A stretch of DNA of 44,169 nucleotides from an uncultured Erysipelotrichaceae bacterium (GTDB lineage Bacteria > Bacillota_I > Bacilli_A > Erysipelotrichales > Erysipelotrichaceae), in the NCBI GenBank assembly GCA_903789495.1, contig CAIFEQ010000016.1:1-44169 (forward strand). The letters are read 5' to 3'. The notes beneath the pieces are model-generated. The model made no database searches and was not told the DNA's origin. It worked only from the letters and a program-made list of their open reading frames with translations. This document shows positions 25,877-33,378 of the stretch, in pieces (the stretch's first letter is position 1; each line of letters starts with the position of its first letter). The position numbers and the translations under genes are program-made.

Positions 25877-27070
25877 TTATCTCTGCAGCCATCTGCGGAT
25901 ATCGACTACCTGTATGCCATCATACCGATAATCCTCATGCCTGGTTCTGGCAAGAATCATTTTCGGATTGGCATCTCTGATGGCTAACAGAGGAGTATAT
26001 TCCCGTTCAAAGGTCTTCGGATCGGAAATATTATCGCTGACTTGTATGTAGGTCAGTTCATCTCTTTTCTTGACCACAAAGTCGATCTCTTTCTGATAAA
26101 GTTTTCCGACATATACCTCATAGCCTCTGCGTCTCAGTTCCATATAAACCATGTTTTCGTATACTCTTCCGAAATCCAGGTTTTTCGTGCCATTTACTGC
26201 ATAGCGGAAAGCCGGATCGCAGAGATAATACTTGCTGGAACTGGCCAGGTATTTCCTGCCTTTGAGGTCATACCGCTTCACCTGATAGAACAGAAAAGCA
26301 TTCTCCAGATAATCCATGTATTTCGAGACGGTCTTCCTGGTGATCTCACTCTGATCCCGGTTCAGAGCCTTGCTGATGCTGTTGGGAGACAGCAGATTGC
26401 CGATGTTATCCATCATGTATTCGGCGACACTCCGGAATTCAGACTGATTGCGGATATGATATTTCTGTACCAGATCCCGGACCAGGATGGTCGTATACAC
26501 GTCGCGTATATATTCATACTTTCTGTCCTCTGACGGATAAACGTAGGAACCGGGCATCCCGCCGGATCTGACATACGCATCAAAGGCGTCATCATAGTTC
26601 TCACTGATCCCATGATAGGTAAGATATTCTTTGAACGAGAACGGATATACCTGAACTTCCATCGTTCTGCCGGTAAACAGCGTTGCCAGGTCAGAGCTCA
26701 GAAGAAAGGCATTGGATCCCGTGAGATAGATGTCATAGATGTGTTTGGCATAGATGCTGTTAATGGCCAGTTCGAACTTCGGGCACATCTGTACTTCGTC
26801 AATCAGAAGTACGTTTGGCATGCCTTCCTTATGCTGTTCCAGGATATATCGATGCAGTTCATGATAATCAAGCAGATGATCAAACTCCAGTTCCTGCAGA
26901 TTGATCATCACGATGTTGACGGCTTCATCCTTCTCTTTCAGATAACGGATAAATTCCTGAAGCAGGACAGATTTTCCGCTTCGCCTGATTCCGGTAATCA
27001 CCTTGATATCCGGGGTTCCGTATAATTCAATCAGCTCATTCAGATACTGCTGCCTCGGGATGATCTGCAT
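25877..27070 (-). CDS. DUF4143-type AAA ATPase
   Basis: A 397-residue protein. The N-terminal AAA domain has Walker A GIRRSGKSVLLQEF near residues 27-40, Walker B NVLLIDEVQ near 90 and sensor-like YLTGSNAFLLSSD near 116. The C-terminal half is the DUF4143-type module, with a helical dimer part and a nuclease-like fold ending in YVGKLYQKEIDFVVKKRDELTYIQVS. The D...E-x-Q-like pattern in that segment recalls restriction-like folds. Members are abundant in Bacillota and archaea, often near mobile DNA, and their cell role is not established. AAAGGA precedes the ATG. Two palindromic modules lie in the upstream region. A second, diverged member of the same family is encoded 1.6 kb to the right. Confidence 0.88.
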   Translation of the reverse strand: MQIIPRQQYLNELIELYGTPDIKVITGIRRSGKSVLLQEFIRYLKEKDEAVNIVMINLQELEFDHLLDYHELHRYILEQHKEGMPNVLLIDEVQMCPKFELAINSIYAKHIYDIYLTGSNAFLLSSDLATLFTGRTMEVQVYPFSFKEYLTYHGISENYDDAFDAYVRSGGMPGSYVYPSEDRKYEYIRDVYTTILVRDLVQKYHIRNQSEFRSVAEYMMDNIGNLLSPNSISKALNRDQSEITRKTVSKYMDYLENAFLFYQVKRYDLKGRKYLASSSKYYLCDPAFRYAVNGTKNLDFGRVYENMVYMELRRRGYEVYVGKLYQKEIDFVVKKRDELTYIQVSDNISDPKTFEREYTPLLAIRDANPKMILARTRHEDYRYDGIQVVDIRRWLQR

Positions 27071-27080
27071 AGCGTCCTTT

Positions 27081-27209
27081 CTATTACCGTTTTTTTAATT
27101 TTCTTCATTTTTCGGTAATATCTGTTCTTTGCTATTTTAGCATATTCGGATCTCTGCACATTCGATCTATTACCACTTTCTGAATATTTTTCAATTTTGG
27201 GTAATAGAT
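27081..27209. repeat. Two copies of a palindromic module around the DUF4143 promoter
   Basis: Copy one: TATTACCG (27082-27089) and CGGTAATA (27113-27120). Copy two: ATCTATTACC (27165-27174) and GGTAATAGAT (27200-27209). Each pair is separated by about 24 T-rich bases, and the right halves are also direct repeats of each other. Between the copies the minus strand reads GCTAAAATAGC with a TAAAAT -10-like box near 27133. One copy would lie in the leader and the other upstream of the promoter, so operator use is plausible. Confidence 0.65.
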
Positions 27210-27251
27210 TTTTTTCACAAATCTGTATTGCCAAATCAGACAGGGCATCAG

Positions 27252-27285
27252 AAAAGCCACAGTCTGGCAGATTCAGAACTGTGGC
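27252..27285 (-). terminator. Intrinsic terminator of the small membrane protein gene
   Basis: GCCACAGT (27256-27263) pairs perfectly with ACTGTGGC (27278-27285) around 14 bases. On the minus strand the stem is followed by TTTTC. It sits eight bases after the stop codon of the 75-residue gene. Confidence 0.82.
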
Positions 27286-27293
27286 AATTCCTT

Positions 27294-27521
27294 TCAGGCC
27301 TGATCGGTGTGGAAGATCCGGGCCAGGTAGGTACTGACCAGACCGGTCTTTTCCTTATCCCTGGCCAGTTCGGCCGCGAATTCATCTGCGACGGCACCAT
27401 GCTGAGAGAACAGCGAGAGTGCCCGGCGCCGGTCATCATAGGAGTAGGCCTGTTTCTCCATGTAATGACCGATGGCCAGCAGAGCGGCGGCACTGCAGAG
27501 AATCTTGGATGATGTTTTCAT
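27294..27521 (-). CDS. Small hypothetical protein with N-terminal hydrophobic segment
   Basis: A 75-residue product beginning MKTSSKILCSAAALLAIGHY, which looks like a short membrane anchor or signal. A charged region follows (YDDRRRALSLFSQHG, then AAELARDKEKTGL). GGGAGG lies ten bases before the ATG at 27521, and a good terminator follows the stop, so it is very likely a real gene although the family is not recognised. An open frame extends upstream to 27716 but lacks a start with a ribosome binding site. It is divergent from the M48 peptidase gene with 169 bases between the starts. Confidence 0.7.
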   Translation of the reverse strand: MKTSSKILCSAAALLAIGHYMEKQAYSYDDRRRALSLFSQHGAVADEFAAELARDKEKTGLVSTYLARIFHTDQA

Positions 27522-27690
27522 GCTGCTGAAACCTCCCGGAAATTCTCTGGGGCAAGAAACCGACTCTCTGCTTTCATCATAGCAGAAAGTGTTTCTCTGC
27601 CGGTGGGATTCTGATGTGAATTTCCGGGTATCTGTTTTCTTCTGCCTGGCTCTGGCAATGCTAGAATGAAACCATGAGGAGGAACCACGC

Positions 27691-28605
27691 ATGTCTGTTG
27701 ATCCCAGATACTTCATGCACCCGAATGATCAGAAAGCCCTGGCTGCTCTGAAGGCAATCCCTGGTTTTGATGCCCTGAGCAAGGCCTTGATGAAGAATTT
27801 CAACGAAAAACAGTTCCGTATCCTGAACCTGTCCTGCCGTATCCGTCTCTCGGAAACACAGCTGCCGGAAATCTACGAACTCCTGCCGCCGATCTGTGAA
27901 AAACTGGGAATTGATGTCCCGGAACTCTACCTGGAGAACAACCCGACGCCCAATTCCTACACCTATGGCGACAGCTCTCCCTTTGTGGTCGTGACCAGCG
28001 GTCTGCTGGCCACCCTGGACAAAGAGGATGTGCGGGCTGTCCTGGCCCATGAATGCGGCCACATTGCCTGCCATCACACTGTCTATACCACCATGGGTTC
28101 TCTGCTGCTGGCCAGTGTGCCGATTCCCGGGGTCTCCCAGGCCCTGCGGCTGGCCTTTGACTACTGGCGGCGCTGTTCGGAATTCTCCGCCGACCGGGCT
28201 GCGGCCTTCGTGCTGGGCTCGGCAGAACCGATGGTACAGGCCCTGACCAGACTGGCCGGCGGGGCCAACAACCTGCCCTACAAGATCAATGAGAAGGAAT
28301 TCCTGACCCAGGCCCAGGAATACAAAGACTATGTCGGCAGTTCCACCTGGAACAAGACATTGGATGCGCTGGTCACTGCCGGGCAGAGTCATCCCCTGAC
28401 TGCCGTACGGGCCATGGAACTGCGCGACTGGTGCAGCACGGATGAATTCGCAGACCTGGATGCCCATATCCGCTACCTCAGCGGCCGGAAGACAGCGGAA
28501 AGGATCTGCCCTTACTGCGGCGCCAGAACAGCCGCCGATTCCCGCTTCTGCCAGAACTGCGGACACCCGCTGGATCCGGCAGAGCCAAAGAAACCCGAAG
28601 CCTGA
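27691..28605 (+). CDS. M48-family zinc metallopeptidase with C-terminal zinc ribbon
   Basis: A 304-residue protein. The zinc site HECGH near residues 115-119 and the downstream third ligand in SEFSADRAAAF are those of M48 peptidases. Unlike HtpX or Ste24 there is no clear run of transmembrane helices; only a mildly hydrophobic stretch (GSLLLASVPIPGVSQAL) follows the active site. The last 35 residues form a two-CxxC zinc ribbon (CPYCGARTAADSRFCQNCGH), which may bind a partner. It probably degrades abnormal or membrane-associated proteins, but the substrate is unknown. A -10 TAGAAT at 27662-27667 and AGGAGG inside a very short leader precede the ATG. A terminator follows. Confidence 0.9.
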   Translation: MSVDPRYFMHPNDQKALAALKAIPGFDALSKALMKNFNEKQFRILNLSCRIRLSETQLPEIYELLPPICEKLGIDVPELYLENNPTPNSYTYGDSSPFVVVTSGLLATLDKEDVRAVLAHECGHIACHHTVYTTMGSLLLASVPIPGVSQALRLAFDYWRRCSEFSADRAAAFVLGSAEPMVQALTRLAGGANNLPYKINEKEFLTQAQEYKDYVGSSTWNKTLDALVTAGQSHPLTAVRAMELRDWCSTDEFADLDAHIRYLSGRKTAERICPYCGARTAADSRFCQNCGHPLDPAEPKKPEA

Positions 28606-28613
28606 ATCCTCTG

Positions 28614-28638
28614 AGCCGGTATGATGCCGGCTTTTTTG
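28614..28638 (+). terminator. Intrinsic terminator after the M48 peptidase
   Basis: AGCCGG (28614-28619) and CCGGCT (28627-28632) form the stem, followed by a run of six T. Confidence 0.85.
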
Positions 28639-28712
28639 TCGGGAAAAGGCAGACCCTTCGATCTGCCTCGTCACCGGAATGCTGTTTTCTCTGGCTTCCC
28701 TGCCGGGAAGAT

Positions 28713-29987
28713 TCAGTTTTTCAGACAGCCGATGGGAACCACGTAGATCCCGTCTTCCCGTCTGTAGGCAAAATCGCCGACGCCGGTGATCACCATGCAG
28801 AAGGAAGGAGCGGGCATTTTTGAGGTATCAATGGAGGAGGCCAGTTTTCTGAGGTTTCCGGCTCCTTCCTCGATGAGCTTTTCACCGCCCAGCCTGACTT
28901 CGGCCAGGCCGTACCTGCCATTTCTCAGATGAATGACCGTATCGCATTCCAGTCCTGCTTTGTCCCGGTAATGGCAGACTTCCCCGCCCAGTGATTCTGC
29001 ATAGACGCGCAGATCTCTGACACACAGCGTCTCAAACAGCAGTCCCATCGTCTTCAGATCATGCAGCAGATCCTCCGGGCCAATCCCCAGGGATGCTGCC
29101 GCAATGGACGGATCCGTATAGTAGCGGGTATCGGAGGTACGGATCACGGTTTTCGACCTCAGATTCGGGTTCCAGGCCGGCATATCCTCTACGACATATA
29201 TTTTTTTCAGGGCACTGATATAGGCGGCGATGGTGTCCTCACTGATTGACTGCACATCGTTTGCGGCGATATCGTTTCGCAGCATGGTATTTGCCACCTG
29301 GGCGCCCTGATGTCTGGCATAAGAAGCCATGAGCCGTTTCACCCGTTCCGAATCCTTGCGGATCCCATCGGCTCTGCTGATGTCCGAACAGACCACGGCA
29401 TCATAGTAATCAAACGCCTGCTCCAGGGCATTTTTCTCCTTCATGCTGATCGCATGCGGCCAGCCGCCGCGGCAGATCACATATGCCAGCCGGGCAAGAT
29501 CCAGTCTGTTTCTGCCCTCAATCTGCTGCGGTGCAGAGAACAAGGTCTGAAGGCTCACTTCGCCGCTGGATTCTTCAGATTCATACAGGGACATGGTCCT
29601 CATTTTCAGCCAGGTAAAGCGACCGGTTCCGGAGTGTGTGATTTCCTCTGACTCCACAGGAACGGCAGATCCGGTCAGAATGAACTGTCCCTCTTCGCCC
29701 CTTGAATCGACTTCAAACCTGACCGCATCCCAGATTCTGGGTGCCAGCTGCCACTCATCAATCAGACGCGGAACTTCTCCCTGCAGCAGTCTGTCCGGAG
29801 AGATCTCTGCCATCTGCCTGTATTCATCCCTTCTGGCCGGATCGTCCATCCGCAGCGTGCTTCTGGCGATCTGCATTGCCGTGGTTGTTTTGCCGCACCA
29901 TTTAACCCCCACGATCACAACTGCCCCTTTGGAAGCGAGCCGATCGAGAAGCATATCATCCACAATACGCTTCTTATAGCCGCGCAT
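28713..29987 (-). CDS. Second DUF4143-type AAA ATPase
   Basis: A 424-residue member of the same broad family as the ATPase at 25877-27070 but strongly diverged. Walker A is GVKWCGKTTTAMQIA near residues 27-41, Walker B PRLIDEWQLAPRIWDAVR near 75-92 and the sensor region QFILTGSAVP near 103-112. The C-terminal half ends in a nuclease-like fold segment (HYRDKAGLECDTVIHLRNGRYGLAEVR), with an acidic-residue spacing that resembles restriction-like enzymes. Function in cells is unknown. AGGAGG is eight bases before the ATG. The flanking spacer to the right carries short direct repeats and hairpins that look like insertion scars. Confidence 0.9.
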   Translation of the reverse strand: MRGYKKRIVDDMLLDRLASKGAVVIVGVKWCGKTTTAMQIARSTLRMDDPARRDEYRQMAEISPDRLLQGEVPRLIDEWQLAPRIWDAVRFEVDSRGEEGQFILTGSAVPVESEEITHSGTGRFTWLKMRTMSLYESEESSGEVSLQTLFSAPQQIEGRNRLDLARLAYVICRGGWPHAISMKEKNALEQAFDYYDAVVCSDISRADGIRKDSERVKRLMASYARHQGAQVANTMLRNDIAANDVQSISEDTIAAYISALKKIYVVEDMPAWNPNLRSKTVIRTSDTRYYTDPSIAAASLGIGPEDLLHDLKTMGLLFETLCVRDLRVYAESLGGEVCHYRDKAGLECDTVIHLRNGRYGLAEVRLGGEKLIEEGAGNLRKLASSIDTSKMPAPSFCMVITGVGDFAYRREDGIYVVPIGCLKN

Positions 29988-30231
29988 GACATGACCCTCC
30001 TGTTCTGTATCCGTTCCGTATCCATTACACAGAATTCGGCGAGTTGGCGCTTTTCCGTTCGGCGAGTTGGCGGATTTTGCCCGTCAGACCGTCTGTACTT
30101 CATTTGGACCTTTCCCTGGCCGGAAGACCTTTCTTCCGGACTGACGCAGAAAGGGCGTCTGTTTCCTGACCATGCCAGGAGACTGACGCCCTCTGATACC
30201 GATCTGTGTTTTTCTGACTGGTGTACCGGAA
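29988..30231. repeat. Intergenic spacer with a 15-base direct repeat and hairpins
   Basis: TTCGGCGAGTTGGCG occurs twice in the same orientation (30035-30049 and 30058-30072). A perfect eight-base stem (CCGGAAGA at 30120-30127, TCTTCCGG at 30132-30139) follows, then the terminator of the dipeptidase operon. No gene is visible. The repeat pair may be the end of a lost insertion element. Confidence 0.6.
30146..30191 (-). terminator. Terminator of the dipeptidase operon
   Basis: GGGCGTC (30153-30159) pairs with GACGCCC (30185-30191), with an inner TCCTG/CAGGA stem. On the minus strand it is followed by TTTCTG. Confidence 0.7.
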
Positions 30232-31215
30232 TTACTTCACGGCAGCCTTCATGACGCGGAGGACATTCTTGTAGAAGATCTTTTCGATGTCGTCGTCGGA
30301 GAAGCCCTTCTTGCGGAGTGCTTCTTCCAGCAGACCCATCTTGTCGCAGGAATCGATCTCCAGATTGCCATGAATGCCGTCAAAGTCAGAACCGATGGCA
30401 ACGGTGTCAATACCGGCCACGTTGACCATGTACTGCGCCATTTCCGCCATCCGCTCAGCCGTCTGATTGGGATCTGTCGGATCCGCATTCAGGAAGTCCG
30501 GACCGAAGTTGATGCCCGCACAGCCGCCCTTGGCAGCCAGGGCTCTGAGCTGATCATCCGAGAGGTTTCTCTGATGCGGCGCAATGGCTCTGGCATTGGA
30601 ATGCGTGGCGACAAAGGGCTTGTCCACCAGATTATAGACATCCCAGAACCCGCCTTCGGACAGATGCGAGACATCCACCAGGATGCCCAGTTCCTGCATA
30701 TAGCGGACCGCGGTCTTGCCCCACTCCGTCAGACCGTCATGCATCAGGATCGGATCCTTGGAGTTCGGTGCGCCGAAGCAGTTGTAGGAGTTCCAGGTCA
30801 GGGACAGCGCTCTGACACCCATGTCATGATATTCCTTCAGACGCTCCAGCTTGCCGTCAATATCCCGGCCGTCTTCAACCGTGAAGACCGCCGACATCCT
30901 GCCGGCCTTCCAGTTGTTCTCGATATCCTCGCCGGTATAGGCCATGGCAATGATATCCGAATGCTTCTCGACGTTGCGGACCAGTTCATCATGGCACTGC
31001 TGCACATAGACATGATCCGTCATCAGCGGGACCTTGTGGTATTCGAAGATCCGCTGCGGCAGCAGCCAGGCGGCGAAGAACTGAGCCATCTGGCCCTGTT
31101 TCTTCATCCGCTCGAAGTCCACCATGGTCAGGCTGGAATGATAGAGGTCCTTCTGGTCATGATCAAACAGAACAATCTGTTCGATCGAGTCGCAGTGCAT
31201 ATCAATATGCTGCAT
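30232..31215 (-). CDS. M19-family membrane-type dipeptidase
   Basis: A 327-residue zinc dipeptidase of the renal dipeptidase family. The metal ligands are visible in order: HCDS near residue 7 (His and Asp), TVEDGRDID near 116 (bridging Glu), VDVSHLSEGG near 180 and ATHSNARAI near 202 (His ligands), and the substrate-site Asp in GSDFDG near 276. No signal peptide is present, so it should act in the cytoplasm despite the family name. It would hydrolyse dipeptides, possibly including D-amino-acid forms. AGGAGG precedes the ATG. It follows two small membrane-protein genes on the same strand with a 36-base gap, suggesting that it processes what they import. Confidence 0.92.
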   Translation of the reverse strand: MQHIDMHCDSIEQIVLFDHDQKDLYHSSLTMVDFERMKKQGQMAQFFAAWLLPQRIFEYHKVPLMTDHVYVQQCHDELVRNVEKHSDIIAMAYTGEDIENNWKAGRMSAVFTVEDGRDIDGKLERLKEYHDMGVRALSLTWNSYNCFGAPNSKDPILMHDGLTEWGKTAVRYMQELGILVDVSHLSEGGFWDVYNLVDKPFVATHSNARAIAPHQRNLSDDQLRALAAKGGCAGINFGPDFLNADPTDPNQTAERMAEMAQYMVNVAGIDTVAIGSDFDGIHGNLEIDSCDKMGLLEEALRKKGFSDDDIEKIFYKNVLRVMKAAVK

Positions 31216-31251
31216 CTGTATTACCTCCTGTTTATTGAACTGCGGATAGGC

Positions 31252-31932
31252 TCAGCCTGCTGCCTGTTCCCTGGCTGCCTTCTTTCTGGCCATGACAACG
31301 CCGGTGGCGCAGCAGATCAGAACCGTCAGCAGCATTCTGAGGAAGCCGGGCATCGGAGACATCCGGAAGATGATGGCAATGACCAGACCCAGGAAGAAGA
31401 CCGGGACATTTCTCTTGCCATACATATACAGCATGGCGCCGTAAACGGCAGGCAGAACGAAGTTGAACATGCCGGTGATCGATTCCGGCAGAATCGCGAA
31501 CATGAGCTGGCCGAAGACGATGCCGAACAGGTTCAGCGCCATGCTGCAGACGATCGACGCCGCCACGGCGATGACGGAAACGATCTCTGCCTTGTGGCTG
31601 CCAGGCTCCACGCCGACCGCATCCTGGGAACCCAGGGTCGCGATGACACGGATTCCGCCGATGGAACCGGCCAGGAAGGACATGTAGTTGCCTGCTTCAC
31701 CCAGAGTCGGGAAGTAGGAAATCGGTTCAATGAAGTAGTAGACGGCTTCGGTCGACAGGATCATGACATAGCCGCCCAGAATCTCCGCCCCCGTCGGCAT
31801 GCAGTTGTACCGGATCGAGATATAGATCGGAGAGATGAAGGAGAACACGATAGCCAGTGCCAGGAAAGTCTTGCCGATCTTCCGTACCGGCTTGGTAAAT
31901 TCATCAAAATACTGTGTATCCATCGTTGACAT
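31252..31932 (-). CDS. Polytopic membrane protein, candidate transporter subunit
   Basis: A 226-residue protein with five or six hydrophobic segments separated by short loops, and a conspicuous loop SYFPTLGEAGNYMSFLAGSI near residues 72-91. The name of the family is not certain to me. Its companion gene starts upstream on the same strand with 14 bases between them, and the M19 dipeptidase follows. The three genes are therefore one operon. AGGAGGT eight bases before the ATG supports the start at 31932. I infer that the two membrane proteins form a heteromeric permease for peptides or amino acids; no transport motif proves it. Confidence 0.65.
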   Translation of the reverse strand: MSTMDTQYFDEFTKPVRKIGKTFLALAIVFSFISPIYISIRYNCMPTGAEILGGYVMILSTEAVYYFIEPISYFPTLGEAGNYMSFLAGSIGGIRVIATLGSQDAVGVEPGSHKAEIVSVIAVAASIVCSMALNLFGIVFGQLMFAILPESITGMFNFVLPAVYGAMLYMYGKRNVPVFFLGLVIAIIFRMSPMPGFLRMLLTVLICCATGVVMARKKAAREQAAG

Positions 31933-31946
31933 CTCGGTTTACCTCC

Positions 31947-32663
31947 TCACCCGAACAGCGTGTTGACATAGCAGATCTGCGCACAGATCATGCCGACCAG
32001 CAGGGAAAGACCCATGTTCCAGGCCTTGAGTTTCGGTGCTTTCGGGACGATGAGCCGGTCCATGATGACCGAGAAGATCAGCGCCGAGAACAGGGCAGCC
32101 CGCTGATAGCTGGTGCCCAGCAGATAGCCGGAACCCATATAGGTGGTGGTACCGAGAATGGCAGCGGTAGCGAAGGCACTCATGATTGCGGCCGAACCGC
32201 CGGTGATCTTGTTCGAGATGGTGGTCATCTTGTCATTGAACAGCAGGACGAAGACCAGCCAGCCGCAGCCGTTGATCGCCATGACCCACAGGCACGCGGA
32301 GAAGATCTCCATCGGCATGCCGGTGGCGGCCAGTTCATAGCCAGATGCCTCAGCGGTATACTGGCAGGCTCTCAGTTCGGTCGATGCCGAAGCGATGATG
32401 GAAACACGCTGGTAGGTGACCGGCGCGCCCATGATCGACGACATGGTGATCGTAGAGATCATGGCACTGAAGCTCGGTCCGATTGCAGAAATGATACCGA
32501 CGTGGAATGCGGTCGATCGGTCTTCTTTGGTCAGACCGACCATGGGTGCGGTGGCAACAGCCTTGCGGTAGATGAGAATCGCCTGCGCCAGAACCACTGC
32601 AAGCAGCGGAATAACGGCGATCCACAGACCGATACTGTTGCCAATGTCGAGTGTGTACATCAT
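31947..32663 (-). CDS. Polytopic membrane protein, DUF5058-like, partner subunit
   Basis: A 238-residue protein with six or so hydrophobic segments, including IGLWIAVIPLLAVVLAQAIL near the start. It has a conserved-looking polar stretch, ISAIGPSFSAMISTITMSSI, near residues 57-76. The pattern of a first helix, a short kinked basic loop and then a Gly-Pro-Ser-containing helix resembles the uncharacterised DUF5058 family; I hold that assignment with moderate confidence. AAGGAGGAG precedes the two adjacent ATG codons. It is the first gene of an operon with another membrane protein and the M19 dipeptidase. Confidence 0.65.
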   Translation of the reverse strand: MMYTLDIGNSIGLWIAVIPLLAVVLAQAILIYRKAVATAPMVGLTKEDRSTAFHVGIISAIGPSFSAMISTITMSSIMGAPVTYQRVSIIASASTELRACQYTAEASGYELAATGMPMEIFSACLWVMAINGCGWLVFVLLFNDKMTTISNKITGGSAAIMSAFATAAILGTTTYMGSGYLLGTSYQRAALFSALIFSVIMDRLIVPKAPKLKAWNMGLSLLVGMICAQICYVNTLFG

Positions 32664-32826
32664 TTTCCCCTTTCTCCTCCTTTTACTGAACTATCCCCTG
32701 ATCGGGGCAAGTATAAAACCGGATTACTCCGATGTTCAGCCAGATCCGAAGCCCTGCAGACTTCTCAGTATGATTGCATATTGCAGATTGCATAAACAAA
32801 TGATCTAGAAAAACGATACCCCTTTG

Positions 32827-32870
32827 AAAATAAAAATGCAACCGCTTTCGGAAAACCCTCCGGCGGCTGC
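32827..32870 (-). terminator. Terminator of yajC
   Basis: GCAACCGC (32838-32845) pairs with GCGGCTGC (32863-32870), allowing one G-T pair in the RNA, with further inner pairing. On the minus strand it is followed by ATTTTTATTTTC. Confidence 0.75.
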
Positions 32871-32890
32871 AGTTCCTCCGGAAAGGAAGC

Positions 32891-33247
32891 TTATCCGGCG
32901 TCTTTTCCGCCGGCCTGTTCTCCGGTCTTTTCGGCCGGATCGTCGTCGATCAGATCCTTGGCCAGGATCCGCGAGACCGCCTGCAGATAGATCTTCATGG
33001 TGGCCCCGGTCTTCTCATCGATCTCAATGGTGAGCGTGCCGTCCGCCGAACGTCTGGTCACCTTGCCGACAATGCCCCCGATGGTGCAGATCGTATCCCC
33101 GCGCCGCACCTGATCCTGCATATCCCGGGTCCGCTTCTGCTGTTTCTTCGTGCCCAGCTTGACGACATAGAAGATCACGAAAATCATCGCCACGTAGACG
33201 AGCATGACTACCCACAGCGGCAGATTCGCGATGCCTGAATTCTGCAT
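32891..33247 (-). CDS. yajC: Preprotein translocase accessory subunit YajC
   Basis: A 118-residue protein with one transmembrane helix near residues 9-29 (PLWVVMLVYVAMIFVIFYVV), then a basic stretch KKQQKRTRDMQDQVRRGD and the conserved GDTICTIGGIVGKVTR motif. These are the standard features of YajC, a small partner of SecDF-SecYEG in protein export. GAGGAGG precedes the ATG. It is monocistronic here; in many bacteria it lies next to secD or tgt, which is not the case in this window. Confidence 0.92.
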   Translation of the reverse strand: MQNSGIANLPLWVVMLVYVAMIFVIFYVVKLGTKKQQKRTRDMQDQVRRGDTICTIGGIVGKVTRRSADGTLTIEIDEKTGATMKIYLQAVSRILAKDLIDDDPAEKTGEQAGGKDAG

Positions 33248-33321
33248 ATCTGTTTCCTCCTCAAAGATACCTGACTGTATCCCATTTTACTCAATTCGGT
33301 CCGAATGCAAAAGAACGCATG

Positions 33322-33368
33322 AAAAAATGCCTTCTGCCCTGCTGACCATACGGTCAGCACAGCAGAAG
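33322..33368 (-). terminator. Terminator of the CHAP protein gene
   Basis: A long stem with arms CTTCTGC (33331-33337) and GCAGAAG (33362-33368), plus inner GCTGACC/GGTCAGC pairing. On the minus strand it is followed by a run of six T. It lies close after the CHAP stop codon. Confidence 0.9.
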
Positions 33369-33378
33369 ACATCTTCAG

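Noticed and set aside
30370-31929. Plus-strand open frame of about 519 codons
   Set aside because: It runs antisense across the M19 dipeptidase and a membrane-protein gene, both of which have good starts and motifs.
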